A DNA stretch of 64,000 bases from Paramarasmius palmivorus (taxonomy: Eukaryota; Basidiomycota; Agaricomycetes; Agaricales; Marasmiaceae). Position 1 is the first letter of the stretch; each line of letters starts with the position of its first letter. Under the pieces are notes generated by a model. That model saw only the letters and a list, made by a program, of their open reading frames with translations. It made no database searches and was not told where the DNA came from. A program made the position numbers and the translations under genes. This document shows positions 30,418 to 40,514 of this stretch, piece by piece. The stretch lies in contig JAYKXP010000050.1 in the NCBI GenBank assembly GCA_037176845.1, forward strand, positions 186,001-250,000, in the 5' to 3' direction.

Positions 30418-31719
30418 TCAAGCAGTCTCCTGTGGTTTTCCGACCAACTTTACACTTCCAACCTGATTGTTCTTCAGCCTCTCCAACCCATCAGCTATAC
30501 CCGCCAGACCGTTTGGGAGTTCCTCGACAGGATTGGGCTGTAGCAAAAGACGTCAACGTATGTTATCCAAGCAAGTTCAGCGCACTTACCACAAACACGC
30601 CCTCCTCAAGCCACCTCGTAAGATTCTTGTACATAATCTTTCCAAGCGGTCGATTCGGCTCGGGGTACACACTCCCAAACACGTTCGTCAGCTTCTTGCT
30701 CTCCACCAGCAACTTGTTGTCGACGTTCGGCTTGGCCGTCAACACCATCTTGCCGTCATCAGCAAGAACGGTGTATCCTGCATTCTGGGTATCAGGTGAA
30801 GCGATAGCGTCGTATACGACGGAGATGGGTGTAGTGGTGATATTCTTGACCGCGCTTTGAAGGTCGGAAATCGCGACTTTGTTTCGGTCGATGATATCTG
30901 TCGCGCCGAGTGACAAAAGCGTCTCGGTGTGTTGGCTTGAAGCATAAGCGATAATGGTCGAAAAGCCGGAGAACTTGAGGATTTGAAGGACTAGAGATGG
31001 CGTAAGTAACCCAAGTTGTGAAACGAGAATAGTTAAGGTTACCATATCGGCCAACTGAAGAGCTTCCTCCGATAACAAGAGCAGCTGAACCCTTGTATTG
31101 AACGCTTGGATCAAATGTTGGGTTCAACCCCAAGCCCCTCGGAAACTCTGCGAATAGACCGATGGTAGCTGTTGCAAAACCGAGAGGAAGGCTGGCGACT
31201 TGAGTGTATGAATACTTTGATGGGATCTATGCAATATAAACATGTCAGAATTTATGTATGAAGGAAGTTGTTCACGAATTCACTTTTGCTACTATCTCAC
31301 TCGGGACCCTGCATGGAACGTAAGCATCCAACGCAACTCATCTTCGGAAGACCTCACCTCGTATACTGCTGAAACCCAGAACATTCATTTGAAAAAGAAG
31401 CCTGGAAGAACCTGCGTATCCGAACTCGATAAGCTAAAGAAATTACCGGTCAAGCTGACACTCACACACGATCTCCCTCCTCAAATCCTTCAACATCTGC
31501 TCCAACTTCCTCCACGTCGCCTGCAACATCCATGCCAAGGATCGCAGGAAAATCTTCGACATAGATCCCGTACGTCTGAATCTTCCAATCAATCGGGTTG
31601 AGTCCAGCAGCTTGCACCTTGACGAGAAGTTCCCCTGGCTTAGGTGTCTCGATCTCGCGCGAACCAACTACCCATGGGCCCTGTTTCTTTTCAAGTAAGA
31701 GAGCCTTTTGCTGGGGCAT
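30418..31719 (-). CDS. GroES-like medium-chain dehydrogenase (quinone oxidoreductase / enoyl-reductase type)
   Basis: Start ATG 31719 (MPQQKALLLEKKQGPWVVG). The GroES-like N-domain includes LNPIDWKIQ and FPAILGMDVAGDVEEVG. Small exons then encode GFQQYTR and VPSEIVAK, and the Rossmann fold has ALVIGGSSSVG for NADPH. An intron precedes VLQILKFSGFSTIIAYAS; GATDIIDR follows, and the final exon ends with NNQVGSVKLVGKPQETA-type residues at 30418. There are no structural or catalytic zinc ligands, so it belongs with ToxD/LovC-like reductases rather than alcohol dehydrogenases. A paralogue of the same layout is transcribed away from it at 33011. Substrate unknown; no biosynthetic genes adjoin. Confidence 0.85.
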
Positions 31720-33010
31720 GATGGGGGTGCAGTGTAGGTGTTTCGAGTCGCGATACGATTTTCTTTATGGGTTGTTAGAGATACCAACTGAGGCAGCTAG
31801 GCTTTATCCGGGTTTAGAACGCGATCCATGTCTTATATGGCTGGTTCTGGCATTTATAATCAAGTTCATCAGACTAAATACAGTGATAGTGTCGCAGTTG
31901 ACCTCACCTGGGGTGATCCCGTTCCTATGTCGTCCAAATCGGTGATCTCAGGACATAGAAAACCTATAACTCTTGGTTTTTCCGCTGAAGATGCCCTTGT
32001 GACCTTGATTCGAAGCTCGAAACTGTAGCCAGAGAAGTCAAAACAGTCGGTTAACATCGGAACTTGTGAGATGTCGCGGGTAGGCGACGTACGAAGGAAA
32101 ATGATATGGCGAGTCAGTTCGGAATTTCTGTTGACTTCAGTCTGCTCGAGCCTCCAGTGTTTCCTTCTCAAGTTTAGACATGGTGAGCCACGACTGGGAG
32201 CTTCAATCTGCTATACTTCGCACTAGAAATCCGAGTTCAAAGCCTCTCATTCGCGAAGTTAAACAGTCGGTAAACAACGGGATCGCGGGTACGCGATATC
32301 CCAAATACGGGATTGAGAATTCCTCCCATTCGAGGTGGGAAGGTGAGTTTAGCGACAGCTACACAATCCGATTAAGAGCTCCTCGCAAAAAACAGAGCAA
32401 CCAAAAACTCACACATAAACGAATCCCAGAAAAAATGTCGTCGGAGTAGTCGTCGAAGGTTTAGCACAGCCACATTTACACGGATGGGCCGTCGGTTCCT
32501 CCTACGGAAAAGTCCCGACGGAGGAGTTTCCTCAGACGAACTACCACCGTCAAGGTAATCCAAATCCTTTTGGCCCGTCCAACCAACACGAACTGGAGCA
32601 GGAGAGCGCGGAATTATCATTATTCTGAGGAAGCAGAAAATTCAAAGGGCAAATATTGGAAAATGGCGAGTCATTTTGGAATTTCTGTTGACTTAAATTT
32701 GACCTTCGTTCAGCTCTATACTTCTGACTACAAGTTTAAGCCATCCATGACTCTGAACGGCAATCTGCCATATTGCTTTGCTCTAAAACTCTAGGACAAG
32801 GGGAATACTACACCAGGTCGCGGCTGATCCGAAGCTGAAATTTGTACAGCAACACGGATACCTCCCGAGATATGTTCACTGCGTAATCTCACTCAACATC
32901 CGAGATCACTTCAGAGCTCATTCAATTCAACGCAGAGAGCCGTTTATGCGGACTGACCTTGGATTTAAGTCGATACCTCCCACTATCCAAATGCAACCTG
33001 TCTTCCTATC
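31720..33010. other. Shared promoter region of two divergent dehydrogenase paralogues, with imperfect repeats
   Basis: No gene seen in 1.3 kb. Two imperfect direct repeats occur: GGAATTTCTGTTGACTT with flanks at about 32125 and 32678, and AAACAGTCGGT(T/A)AAC at about 32040 and 32262. AGCACAGCCACATTTACA at about 32463 also occurs at 28845. Confidence 0.4.
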
Positions 33011-34271
33011 ATGAACTCAAACACTCAGAAAGCTCTCTTCCTCAAAGAGAAACAAGGACCCTTCGTCGTCGATACACGGGATATCCAAGAGCCTCAGCCC
33101 GGCGAAATACTCGTCAAGATCAAGGCGACAGCACTTAACCCTGCGGACTGGTTGATCCAAACCCTTGGCGTCGCCATTGAAGACTATCCCGCCATCTTGG
33201 GACTTGACATTGCAGGAGACGTTGAAGAGATTGGTGAGGGAGTTGAAGGTTTCGTCAAAGGAGAACGTGTGTAAGTTAGGGCTTGTCGTCTTCCGCTAAT
33301 GGCGCGTTCCTTACCGTTGACATCGTTAGGTTCCTTCATGGCACCTGGAAGAACGAGTTCAGTGGGTTTCAGCAATATACCCGCTGCCCTGCAGAGCTTG
33401 CAGCCAAGGTCAGCATTGAAATATCGAGATGCAACCAGGAAACGGTTTAACTTGGGTCACAGATTCCAGCGAAATACTCGTATGCCCAAGTTGCTAGCGT
33501 TCCGCTATGCTTCGCCACTGCTGCTATTCCCCTGTTCTCAGAAAGTGGCGCAGCGTTGAATCCAACTTTCGATCCCAAAGTCCAGTATAACGACCAGTCG
33601 GCTCTCGTTATCGGCGGAAGCTCCTCCGTAGGGCAATACGGTGAGTTCCCCAACCAATCATTGAAGTTCCCTCTAACACCTGTCTTAGGTATCCAACTCC
33701 TCAAGTTCGCAGGCTTCTCGACCATAATCACCTACGCCTCAGGCCAGCACACCGAGTTTCTCAAATCCCTTGGTGCAACACACGTCGTCGATCGCAAGCT
33801 CGTATCGATTACCGAGTTGCCTGAGGAAGTGAAGAAGATCACCGGAGGAAAACCTGTCGACGTTTTTCACGATGCTATCAGCAAACCCGAAACCCTTGCT
33901 GCCGGTGTCGCTGTTACCGCAGATGATGCGCCTATTGCTACAGTTCTTCCCCCGAGGATGCCGATGCCATCTGATATTGAGAAGAGGCAGAAGGTGTACC
34001 GCGTTTCTGCCAATATATATGACCTACATCGACCGTTGGGCAATCTGCTTTACAAGAACTTTACGCAGTGGCTTGAAGATGGAACATTTGTCGTAAGTAT
34101 TTGTTTTCTTAGGAGATCCCGCGTAGCATACTGACGTCGACATGTGTATAGCCCAACAGAGTGGAGGAGCTACCGAACGGTCTGGCGGGTATCGTTGCGG
34201 GATTGGAGAGATTGAAGAATAACCAAGTCAGTGGGGTCAAGTTGGTGATCAACCCACAAGAAACTCCCTGA
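33011..34271 (+). CDS. GroES-like medium-chain dehydrogenase, paralogue of 30418-31719
   Basis: ATG 33011 opens MNSNTQKALFLKEKQGPFVV. Exons (33011-about 33269, about 33328-33408, about 33462-33640, about 33690-34093, about 34152-34271) give LNPADWLIQ, ILGLDIAGDVEEIGEG, EFSGFQQYTRCPAE, ALVIGGSSSVGQYG (nucleotide-binding) and GLERLKNNQVSGVKLV before the TGA at 34271. It has no zinc ligands. It matches its divergent neighbour exon for exon. Between GVAVTADDA and the PLGNLLYKN motif the sequence differs most from the paralogue, which may reflect substrate choice. Its last codons and downstream sequence are copied at 36475. Confidence 0.85.
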
Positions 34272-34483
34272 TATGTACTATCTTTCTGCTTCCTTGTTGG
34301 GTCATAATGGAAAGGTACATTTTATATTGAATATTCTGCGTATAACAAGGCGTACGTGCCCAAGATAGTCATCAGCCCATCCTGATCTGTTTCGCAAGTC
34401 TCAACAAACGTAGACACAATGTCGTCGACAATCCGCTCTTCGTGGGCTATGGAAAGTCTGTGGGTCTTCCACTGAGAGTCCCT
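34228..34483. repeat. Direct repeat flanking the CRN-like gene, left copy
   Basis: Covers the last 14 codons of the dehydrogenase, the intergenic spacer and the end of a DUF6593 gene. It matches 36475-36768 closely (GTCAAGTTGGTGATCA; ATATGTACTATCT; GCGTATAAC..GG..TACGTGCCCAAGAT). Confidence 0.85.
34322..34483 (-). pseudogene. 3' fragment of a DUF6593 gene
   Basis: The minus strand encodes HRLSIAHEERIVDDIVSTFV followed by a short tail ending in LLYAEYSI. It matches the C-terminus of the DUF6593 gene at 36567 (SIAHEELPIVDDIVSTFV .. SLYAKCSI). It lacks everything upstream and has small deletions. Confidence 0.8.
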
Positions 34484-34555
34484 AATGCGTTTTTTTCTCC
34501 AAAGATCATTTTCCCAGAAACGTGACGTCACCATCTCGCTCCTTTCCAACACACC

Positions 34556-36451
34556 ATGAGCGACACCACGCCCAGTTATTTTCTGGATCCGGCTGGTCTA
34601 AGTTCCACTCTCCAGTCTGCAGGATGGAAAAAAGCAATTGAACGAGACGAGATGTATCAATTTTGGAAGCAAACGTGGACTCGGAGACATCAAAATCAAT
34701 CGCGGCCACCACATTTAGCTCATACAACTTTCCCAATATTCCGGACATTCAAACCAAACATTCGTTTTGCTCTAGAACGGGAAGAGTACAAGAAAATGTA
34801 TGATTGGCTTCACGACGCTGAATTAGCCAATTCAGAGGCGGAAAGATCGGTGGTCACCGTAACAGGACATCCTGGTATTGGTGAGCAGGCCCTTAGCTCC
34901 CAAGCGCGCACATCGTCGATACTTCAACAGGAAAAACCGTTTTTGGGATCTACGTGCTTTATCGACGATGCGTGGACGCAAAACCCACGCTTTACTTCGA
35001 CCCTCGCACACAGTCCTTGTTATTATTCCATCAAGATGGTGTTGACCACTTTCCATGTCAGCTTCCCCATTCAATGGATCTCCTCCGTCCGTTTACGCCA
35101 GATACGTGGCTCGTGGTCGATGGGTCTCGGCGAACGATAGTACCTGACTCCCTCGTTGGTCCCGCAGTGGATTCTCCACGGATCATATTCACTGCATCTC
35201 CATCCCATCGAGCTGAATGGATATCATGGGACCAACTTGATCTCAATGTCACCACAGTTTACATGCAAGGTTGGAACGATAGTGAACTCGAAGCCGGGTA
35301 TGTACGAAGATTAAGTCGTGTTTGGAATCGCATCTGACATGAGGATTTTCAGGTCTATCCTGCATCACAAGTCCTGGGAGGAGATTGCTAGCAGAGTTGA
35401 AATCGTCGGAAAGGTCCCCCGTTCTCTCTTTCGTAACAAACACAAGCATGAGCAAGACCATGAAGAAATTGAACGCGCGGTTAGCGAGCTCTCTGTCGAA
35501 CATTTAAAGCACATCTTCAAGGCGGATTCTCTGCAAGAAAGCTCCGGGGGCCCCAATAGTCCGCATCTTATACAATATCTTGACCGCTCAGGCGAAGATT
35601 TCCGTGCAAAATCGAAAAGGGTTCTGCTCAGTAACTACGTGACAACGCTCATCCGCTGTCGCATGCTGGAGTTAGACCTTGCCACACGCGAGCAAATCCT
35701 CAACGTATTCTCAGGACCAGGACAAGCTAAGCAACTGGTTGGCATTGTGTACGAATTCTACGTCCTGGATCAACTTGCACACCCAAATTTCCTGCTTGAG
35801 ATCACTCTTTATCGCATGGTCCACATGTCCAGGTCCAGTCGGAATCGGAAAAAGAGTGCCGGGGCGCGAAGGACGATGCGATCGAGCACCACGACAGCTC
35901 CTTCCCAAACAGAACCACAATGGTGTACAGCTTATGGTCGTCCTTCTGTGAACCGATCTTTGCAGGACGATCGAAACAAGAGCTTGGATGCACCGATCAA
36001 ACATAGGTTGAAGGGCATGCCAATTATCACCTATGGAGCGGAAGACGCGGTAATGGAAGTCGAGAGCAAGCATCTATATGTTCCGACTGGCCGCAACGAC
36101 ATGGGTATATGCGCATTCTATGTGGAAGAGGGGGTCTTGTGGTTATTACAGACGACAGCAGGGGCTGAACACAAATTTCATGACGGAATCTTGACGCTGC
36201 GCACACGGTTTCTTAACCTCCCGACAGATTGGCGATTGGTTTTTGTTCAGCCGTATACAACATGCATGGTTGTGCCTTACAACAAGCATCTTTCTGGCAT
36301 CGAAATATTTCATGCATGTATCAAGCCAACTATTCTTGGGAGTAAAATACCTAAGGAAGAGGCACAGGCACAGGTCGAGGAAGAAGTTGTAGATGCAGAA
36401 GATGATGAAGAGGAACCAGCGCAAGGAGCATTGAAGCGGACGAAGAAGTGA
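34556..36451 (+). CDS. CRN-like P-loop NTPase with REase-like C-terminus, no header domain
   Basis: Exons 34556-34880, 34931-35297 and 35353-36451 join in phase to 596 residues. The N-terminus (YFLDPAGLSSTLQSAGWKKA) is shared with the pseudogene at 45643. The Walker A is VTGHPGIGKT, split by intron 1 as in its relative. YRRCVDAKPTLYFD and FTPDTWLVVDGS (Walker B-like) follow, then helical modules. The C-terminus has YVPTGRN, a gap, then WLLQTTAGAEHKFH and LVFVQP, matching the CRN nuclease layout. The position where CRN nucleases carry Asp before the core strand reads CAF, so catalysis may be lost. A basic Arg/Ser-rich stretch at about residues 400-430 may reflect a local frame change. No signal peptide. 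Confidence 0.75.
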
Positions 36452-36474
36452 TACAAATATTCGCTCTCGCAATG

Positions 36475-36768
36475 TGGCGTCAAGTTGGTGATCAGCCCGC
36501 AAGATAACTCCCTAATATGTACTATCTCTCTACTTTCTTGTTGATCGTAATGAACAAGGTACATTTTTATATTGAACATTTTGCGTATAACGAGGACTAC
36601 GTGCCCAAGATCGTCATAACATTATCTACAATCTCAGATCCCGTCTTGATCTGCTTCGCAAGTCTTAACTGCTGCTCCACCATCACAAACGTAGACACAA
36701 TATCGTCGACGATCGGCAGCTCTTCATGAGCTATGGAAAACCTGGCACTGCTGGGTCTTCCGCTGAGG
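36475..36768. repeat. Direct repeat flanking the CRN-like gene, right copy
   Basis: Begins 24 bases after the CRN-like stop codon with a relic of the dehydrogenase 3' end (GGCGTCAAGTTGGTGATCAG) and passes into the 3' end of the DUF6593 gene. Left copy at 34228-34483. Confidence 0.85.
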
Positions 36769-37218
36769 AGACCTTTGTGGCCCTTTTCGAAGCTGGCGAC
36801 CTCTCGATGGTAATCATCTTGTAGCTAGAAATGGGCTATGAGCGTCGGAAGAACCCGATCATTGAGATCAACATACCATCCCTTTCTTCCATGTATAACG
36901 TCTCCCATTCGATGCTGTGAATGTATGTTTGCTGCAAAGTGCGATTTGGTACCTGGACGAAAGGTAGAGCTGACAATAAACGTACACAGAAGTCAGCCCA
37001 TAGCCTTCTTTGGGTGCCATGTCTCTGCCCCAAACGCGACATGTCTCTACGCCATAGAGGTTCATCAACTGGATGACGGCCATTTCATGATGAAACTTTG
37101 TGATGGTCGTTCGTTCGTTCTCTAGCGTCTCTGACGTGGAAATGTGGTATATGGGGCGGCCGTCCTGGGAGGATATGGTAGTGTCACGGACAGAATCCTT
37201 TGAGAAGAGCAAGTCCAT
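36567..37218 (-). CDS. DUF6593 domain protein
   Basis: ATG 37218 opens MDLLFSKDSVRDTTISSQDG. The first exon runs to about 36990, and later exons give HTFTASNGRRYTWKKG and, after another intron, FEKGHKGLLSGRPSSARFSI and LPIVDDIVSTFVMVEQQLR, ending at 36567. These are the three conserved blocks of DUF6593 in the expected order. A TATA box lies 50 bases upstream. Exact middle splice sites were not fixed. The tail beyond VEQQLR is longer than in the copy at 23733. Function unknown. Confidence 0.75.
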
Positions 37219-37266
37219 TATGCGAGTGCGAGTATGAGTGAAGGAAAATAGGGTTTAGATGGCATG

Positions 37267-37274
37267 TTTTTATA
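37267..37274 (-). promoter_or_regulatory. TATA box of the DUF6593 gene
   Basis: TATAAAAA on the minus strand, about 50 bases upstream of ATG 37218 and followed by a CT-rich leader. Confidence 0.6.
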
Positions 37275-37996
37275 AATACGAGGTCTGTGGAGAGCTGGAC
37301 AGGTTTGTGCGTCATGTAGACTGAACGACCGAACTAGGTGACTGCAGGTATAGAGTCTGGCATCCCGAAGTAGATGTGTACCAACTCCAGTATGATGCGT
37401 ATCCGGCGCAATATAATATAGTCGGTTTTAGGTAGTGGGGCATCAGTTCGCAGCTAGCAAGGAAAGAGGCTCGCTGTAGCGGTATACACTGCCCAGTCTG
37501 AGTGGAGTGGTGGCGAAAAGTGCGGAGAGAATATACTGGGTGACATTCTAGTCCTTCTTAGTGGCATTGGGGCGATCCGGATTTGCACCGGCACCGTATG
37601 AGGCAGATGGCTGTGTACTTGGACACCCGACCGGGTCAAGTTTGCTAGTACAAGCCGGCTCATGGTTGTTGCACCGTGAGGTGATGCCGAGGAACATAGA
37701 ATTCGAAATCAATTGGAAATCGCTCGGGGTGGTACTGGTAAGTCCTACTCTTTGGTACTTCAGTAATAGTGAGAAGTGCTTGCAAATACGAAGAATGAAA
37801 CACACCATAGGGATATTCTTGTGGGATAGATTTCAGGATTCTGAATTGAATTCCAAGAAACACATTTGTTGTGGTGGTAACGGGAAAAGAATCAAGATGG
37901 GCGCTAGCTCCATTCGCTTGACTTCGCATGAGTGTGACGCCGCGTGACTTCCTCTCTTCTACCAGTACTACTACATTCACCAATTCACCACTTCCC
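37275..37996. other. Intergenic region, one doubtful minus-strand frame
   Basis: A minus frame at 37548-37808 encodes a Cys-containing C-terminus (CNNHEPACTSKLDPVGC) that might be the last exon of a small gene, but no upstream exon was found. Otherwise nothing supported. Confidence 0.25.
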
Positions 37997-39852
37997 ATGG
38001 ACACCCCAGGCTGGACGGCAATACGCCCATGGATTCCCCCACTATCCCTGTCAGTTCGCGAAATTACCTCAGTCTCCGTCACCTTCATCCTCTCCGCTTC
38101 GTCTACACCACTCGCAGGCGACCCCGACTTGGCTGCTCTCGGTCTTTCTATTGAAGACAGCAGCAGAACCGAGGAAGACGACGACGAAGACGGCGACAGT
38201 ACAACCAACTCCGAATCAGAGACGAAAAAGTCGCCCTCTATCGTGTCGCGTGCATTGGCTGGAGGATTGTCGGTAGAAGTCGATCGAGCAGCATGGCGGA
38301 GAGTCTTCATTCGAATCGATGATAAGGCAGATGAAGCGGTGATAATCGTTTACGGTCTCATGCCCGGAAGGCAATATGATGTCGATTTGGAGCTGGTCCA
38401 AGGTCAGACGATGAGTCGTCAGGTCATTACGCAAGGTAATCTTCGATTCTTTTCTGCTTTCGGCTTCTATTCAATGTTTTTATAGATGACGGTGCTGCAA
38501 GTACCACCTCTACAGACACAGACACGTCAAATACCGCAGTCGGTGCAGAGGATGGCACCCCTACACGACCAAACACTCCTCCGCCCAACAGTAACGGTTC
38601 ACCGTCACAAACACCGAATGGACAATCTCCACAGCACCAACCGTCTACCCCATTCACCTTTGCGCCACTCACTCTCGAAGACCGCATTGCACAGTTGCAA
38701 CACACGCTCTCCTTACTCAACTCTGATACAGCAACACTGACAGCATCTCTCAAAACTGCTCGTCGTGACTCACAAAAAGCTGATGCGGCTCTCCGTTCCG
38801 AAATCGAGGTATTGAAACGTACCTCTGAGCGTCATGCTGCCGGTGAGCTCCGGATGAAGCAGAAGGTGCTGGCGCTGCAAGAGGCTGTGAAGAGAACAAA
38901 CGGTTCTGTTACCGAGATCAAAGCCGAAATTGTATCAGTCGAAGAATCTATCCCTGAACACGAGAAGGCACGAGGCGAAAAGGAAGAAGAATACAAGCGT
39001 GTTCTCGCTGAAGCGGAAAAAATGCACACAGAGCGCGAACGCGAGGAAGAGGTTCTTCGAAAACGTGTTGATGGGCTCCGAAACGAGTACAACACGCTCG
39101 GAAAGGCGCATGAGAAGCTAGAGATGAAACAGGAAAAGCTTGAAGGGGGTCTTGTAAAGGAACTCCAGGACAAGCTCGATGTCGTTGAGAGAGAGCTGGA
39201 AGAACTGGAAATGGAGGAGAGCATCCACCTTCATCAATCCAGACTACAGGGTATGGGATTAGGTCCCATTCGCTCGCAAGCTCCGTCAGAGGTCGGAACT
39301 ATTGGGCGACCTTCAGGCTCGGCAGGTGCAATACCTATCCAACGACCGACCAACGCATCTCTCACCTCTCTGGGTTCGACTAAAACTCGGACACCTGCGA
39401 CGTCACCAAAGCAGGCACAAAACCAGAGCCAGAGCCACCCCACGCATGCGCATAACCATTCTTTACCACACTCACATCATCTCCAACCGGCCTTCTCCCA
39501 TTCCTCCAATAGTCACAACCATAGCCAGCGCTCCGCATCCATATCTCATTCTCATCACCATCACCATCATCACCTAGCGGGACCACACTCCCATGGGCCA
39601 CATGGGCCTCATCATAACGTTCCCGTGAGGCACCACCCCCCGACGATCTTGATGAATCCTAATCGGAGGCAGAATAGTAATAGTGCGAATAGCACTGCTG
39701 CTGTTAACTCGGAGGGGCTGGATGTTAGTGGTAGTGGTGGCGGTGCATCGACATCGACGTTATCGAGTCGTGCGGCGCCGTTTGAGCCCGGCAAAGGGTT
39801 TGGGGTGGGGTTGCTGAGAACGTCAGGGAATTCGAAAACTAGGGGTGGTTAG
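37997..39852 (+). CDS. Coiled-coil protein with a beta-rich N-terminal domain and His/Ser-rich tail
   Basis: Exons 37997-38435 and 38486-39852 join in phase to 601 residues. An in-frame ATG at 37928 would add 23. Residues 1-145 (WTAIRPWIPPLSLS .. RRVFIRIDDKADEAVIIVYG, LMPGRQYDVDLELVQ) look like a fibronectin-III-like sandwich. A Thr/Pro linker precedes about 180 residues of unbroken coiled coil (EDRIAQLQHTLSLLNSD to LDVVERELEELEMEE). The C-terminus is His/Ser-rich (HSHHHHHHH) and ends at GNSKTRGG. It resembles AcrB-like ubiquitination-network proteins of fungi, but I am not certain of that name. Fragments of this gene, with its intron, occur at 56.3-57.0 kb. Confidence 0.82.
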
Positions 39853-40514
39853 GTTTACCTTTGGTTATGTATCTATTGTCGTCAGCATTGGGGTTGTAAT
39901 GGACTGCGATATGTATTGAGTATCTATTGGTTCTGCAGATATACTGAGTATTCGTTTCTATTCGATGGGCGTTTGATATACATGCACTATGTAGTCCACA
40001 CACCGCACGACTTATTCTGTTCGCATCGTCATTGTCAACGAGTCCGAAAAGAGTTTACATAAGGTACACCAAACTGAACCTACCACCACCACGACGGCGA
40101 CGCTAGTGCCGCCTGTGCTGCTCGCTATCCGCTATCGCACTCCTCCAGTAACCTGTCCTTAATGGACCCTCGAAGAACAGTGGTTGTTGACTAGTTTCAC
40201 ATACGAGGCCGAACCTCTAGTTCTGGATTTTGGTGCGTCACGGCCCTGCCATACTATCCTCAGTCTTGTTCTGTTCTGACGAAAGGATTAGCAGCATCCA
40301 GCTTTCCGAACTTGTGTACCCAGGCGCTGGTCGGCGACTCTGGAAGTACATAGGCGCCAATTGATCGTTGAGGAAGCTGACCGACATTTCGTGCGAATCA
40401 GAACAGTGCATGTACAACATGTATCCCATCGCAGGTTAGGTCCTTCTACAACCCGAGTAATATTCGACCTCCACGCAGGATCTTGACTCTTCTTGAGTCT
40501 TCACAGCTTCGCAC
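39853..40514. other. Intergenic region, nothing recognised
   Basis: About 660 bases between two plus-strand genes. No frame, repeat or RNA gene could be supported. Confidence 0.4.

Noticed and set aside
39420..39600. His-rich repeats in the coiled-coil gene as a CRISPR-like or satellite array
   Set aside because: Codon repeats inside a continuous reading frame, with no spacer structure.
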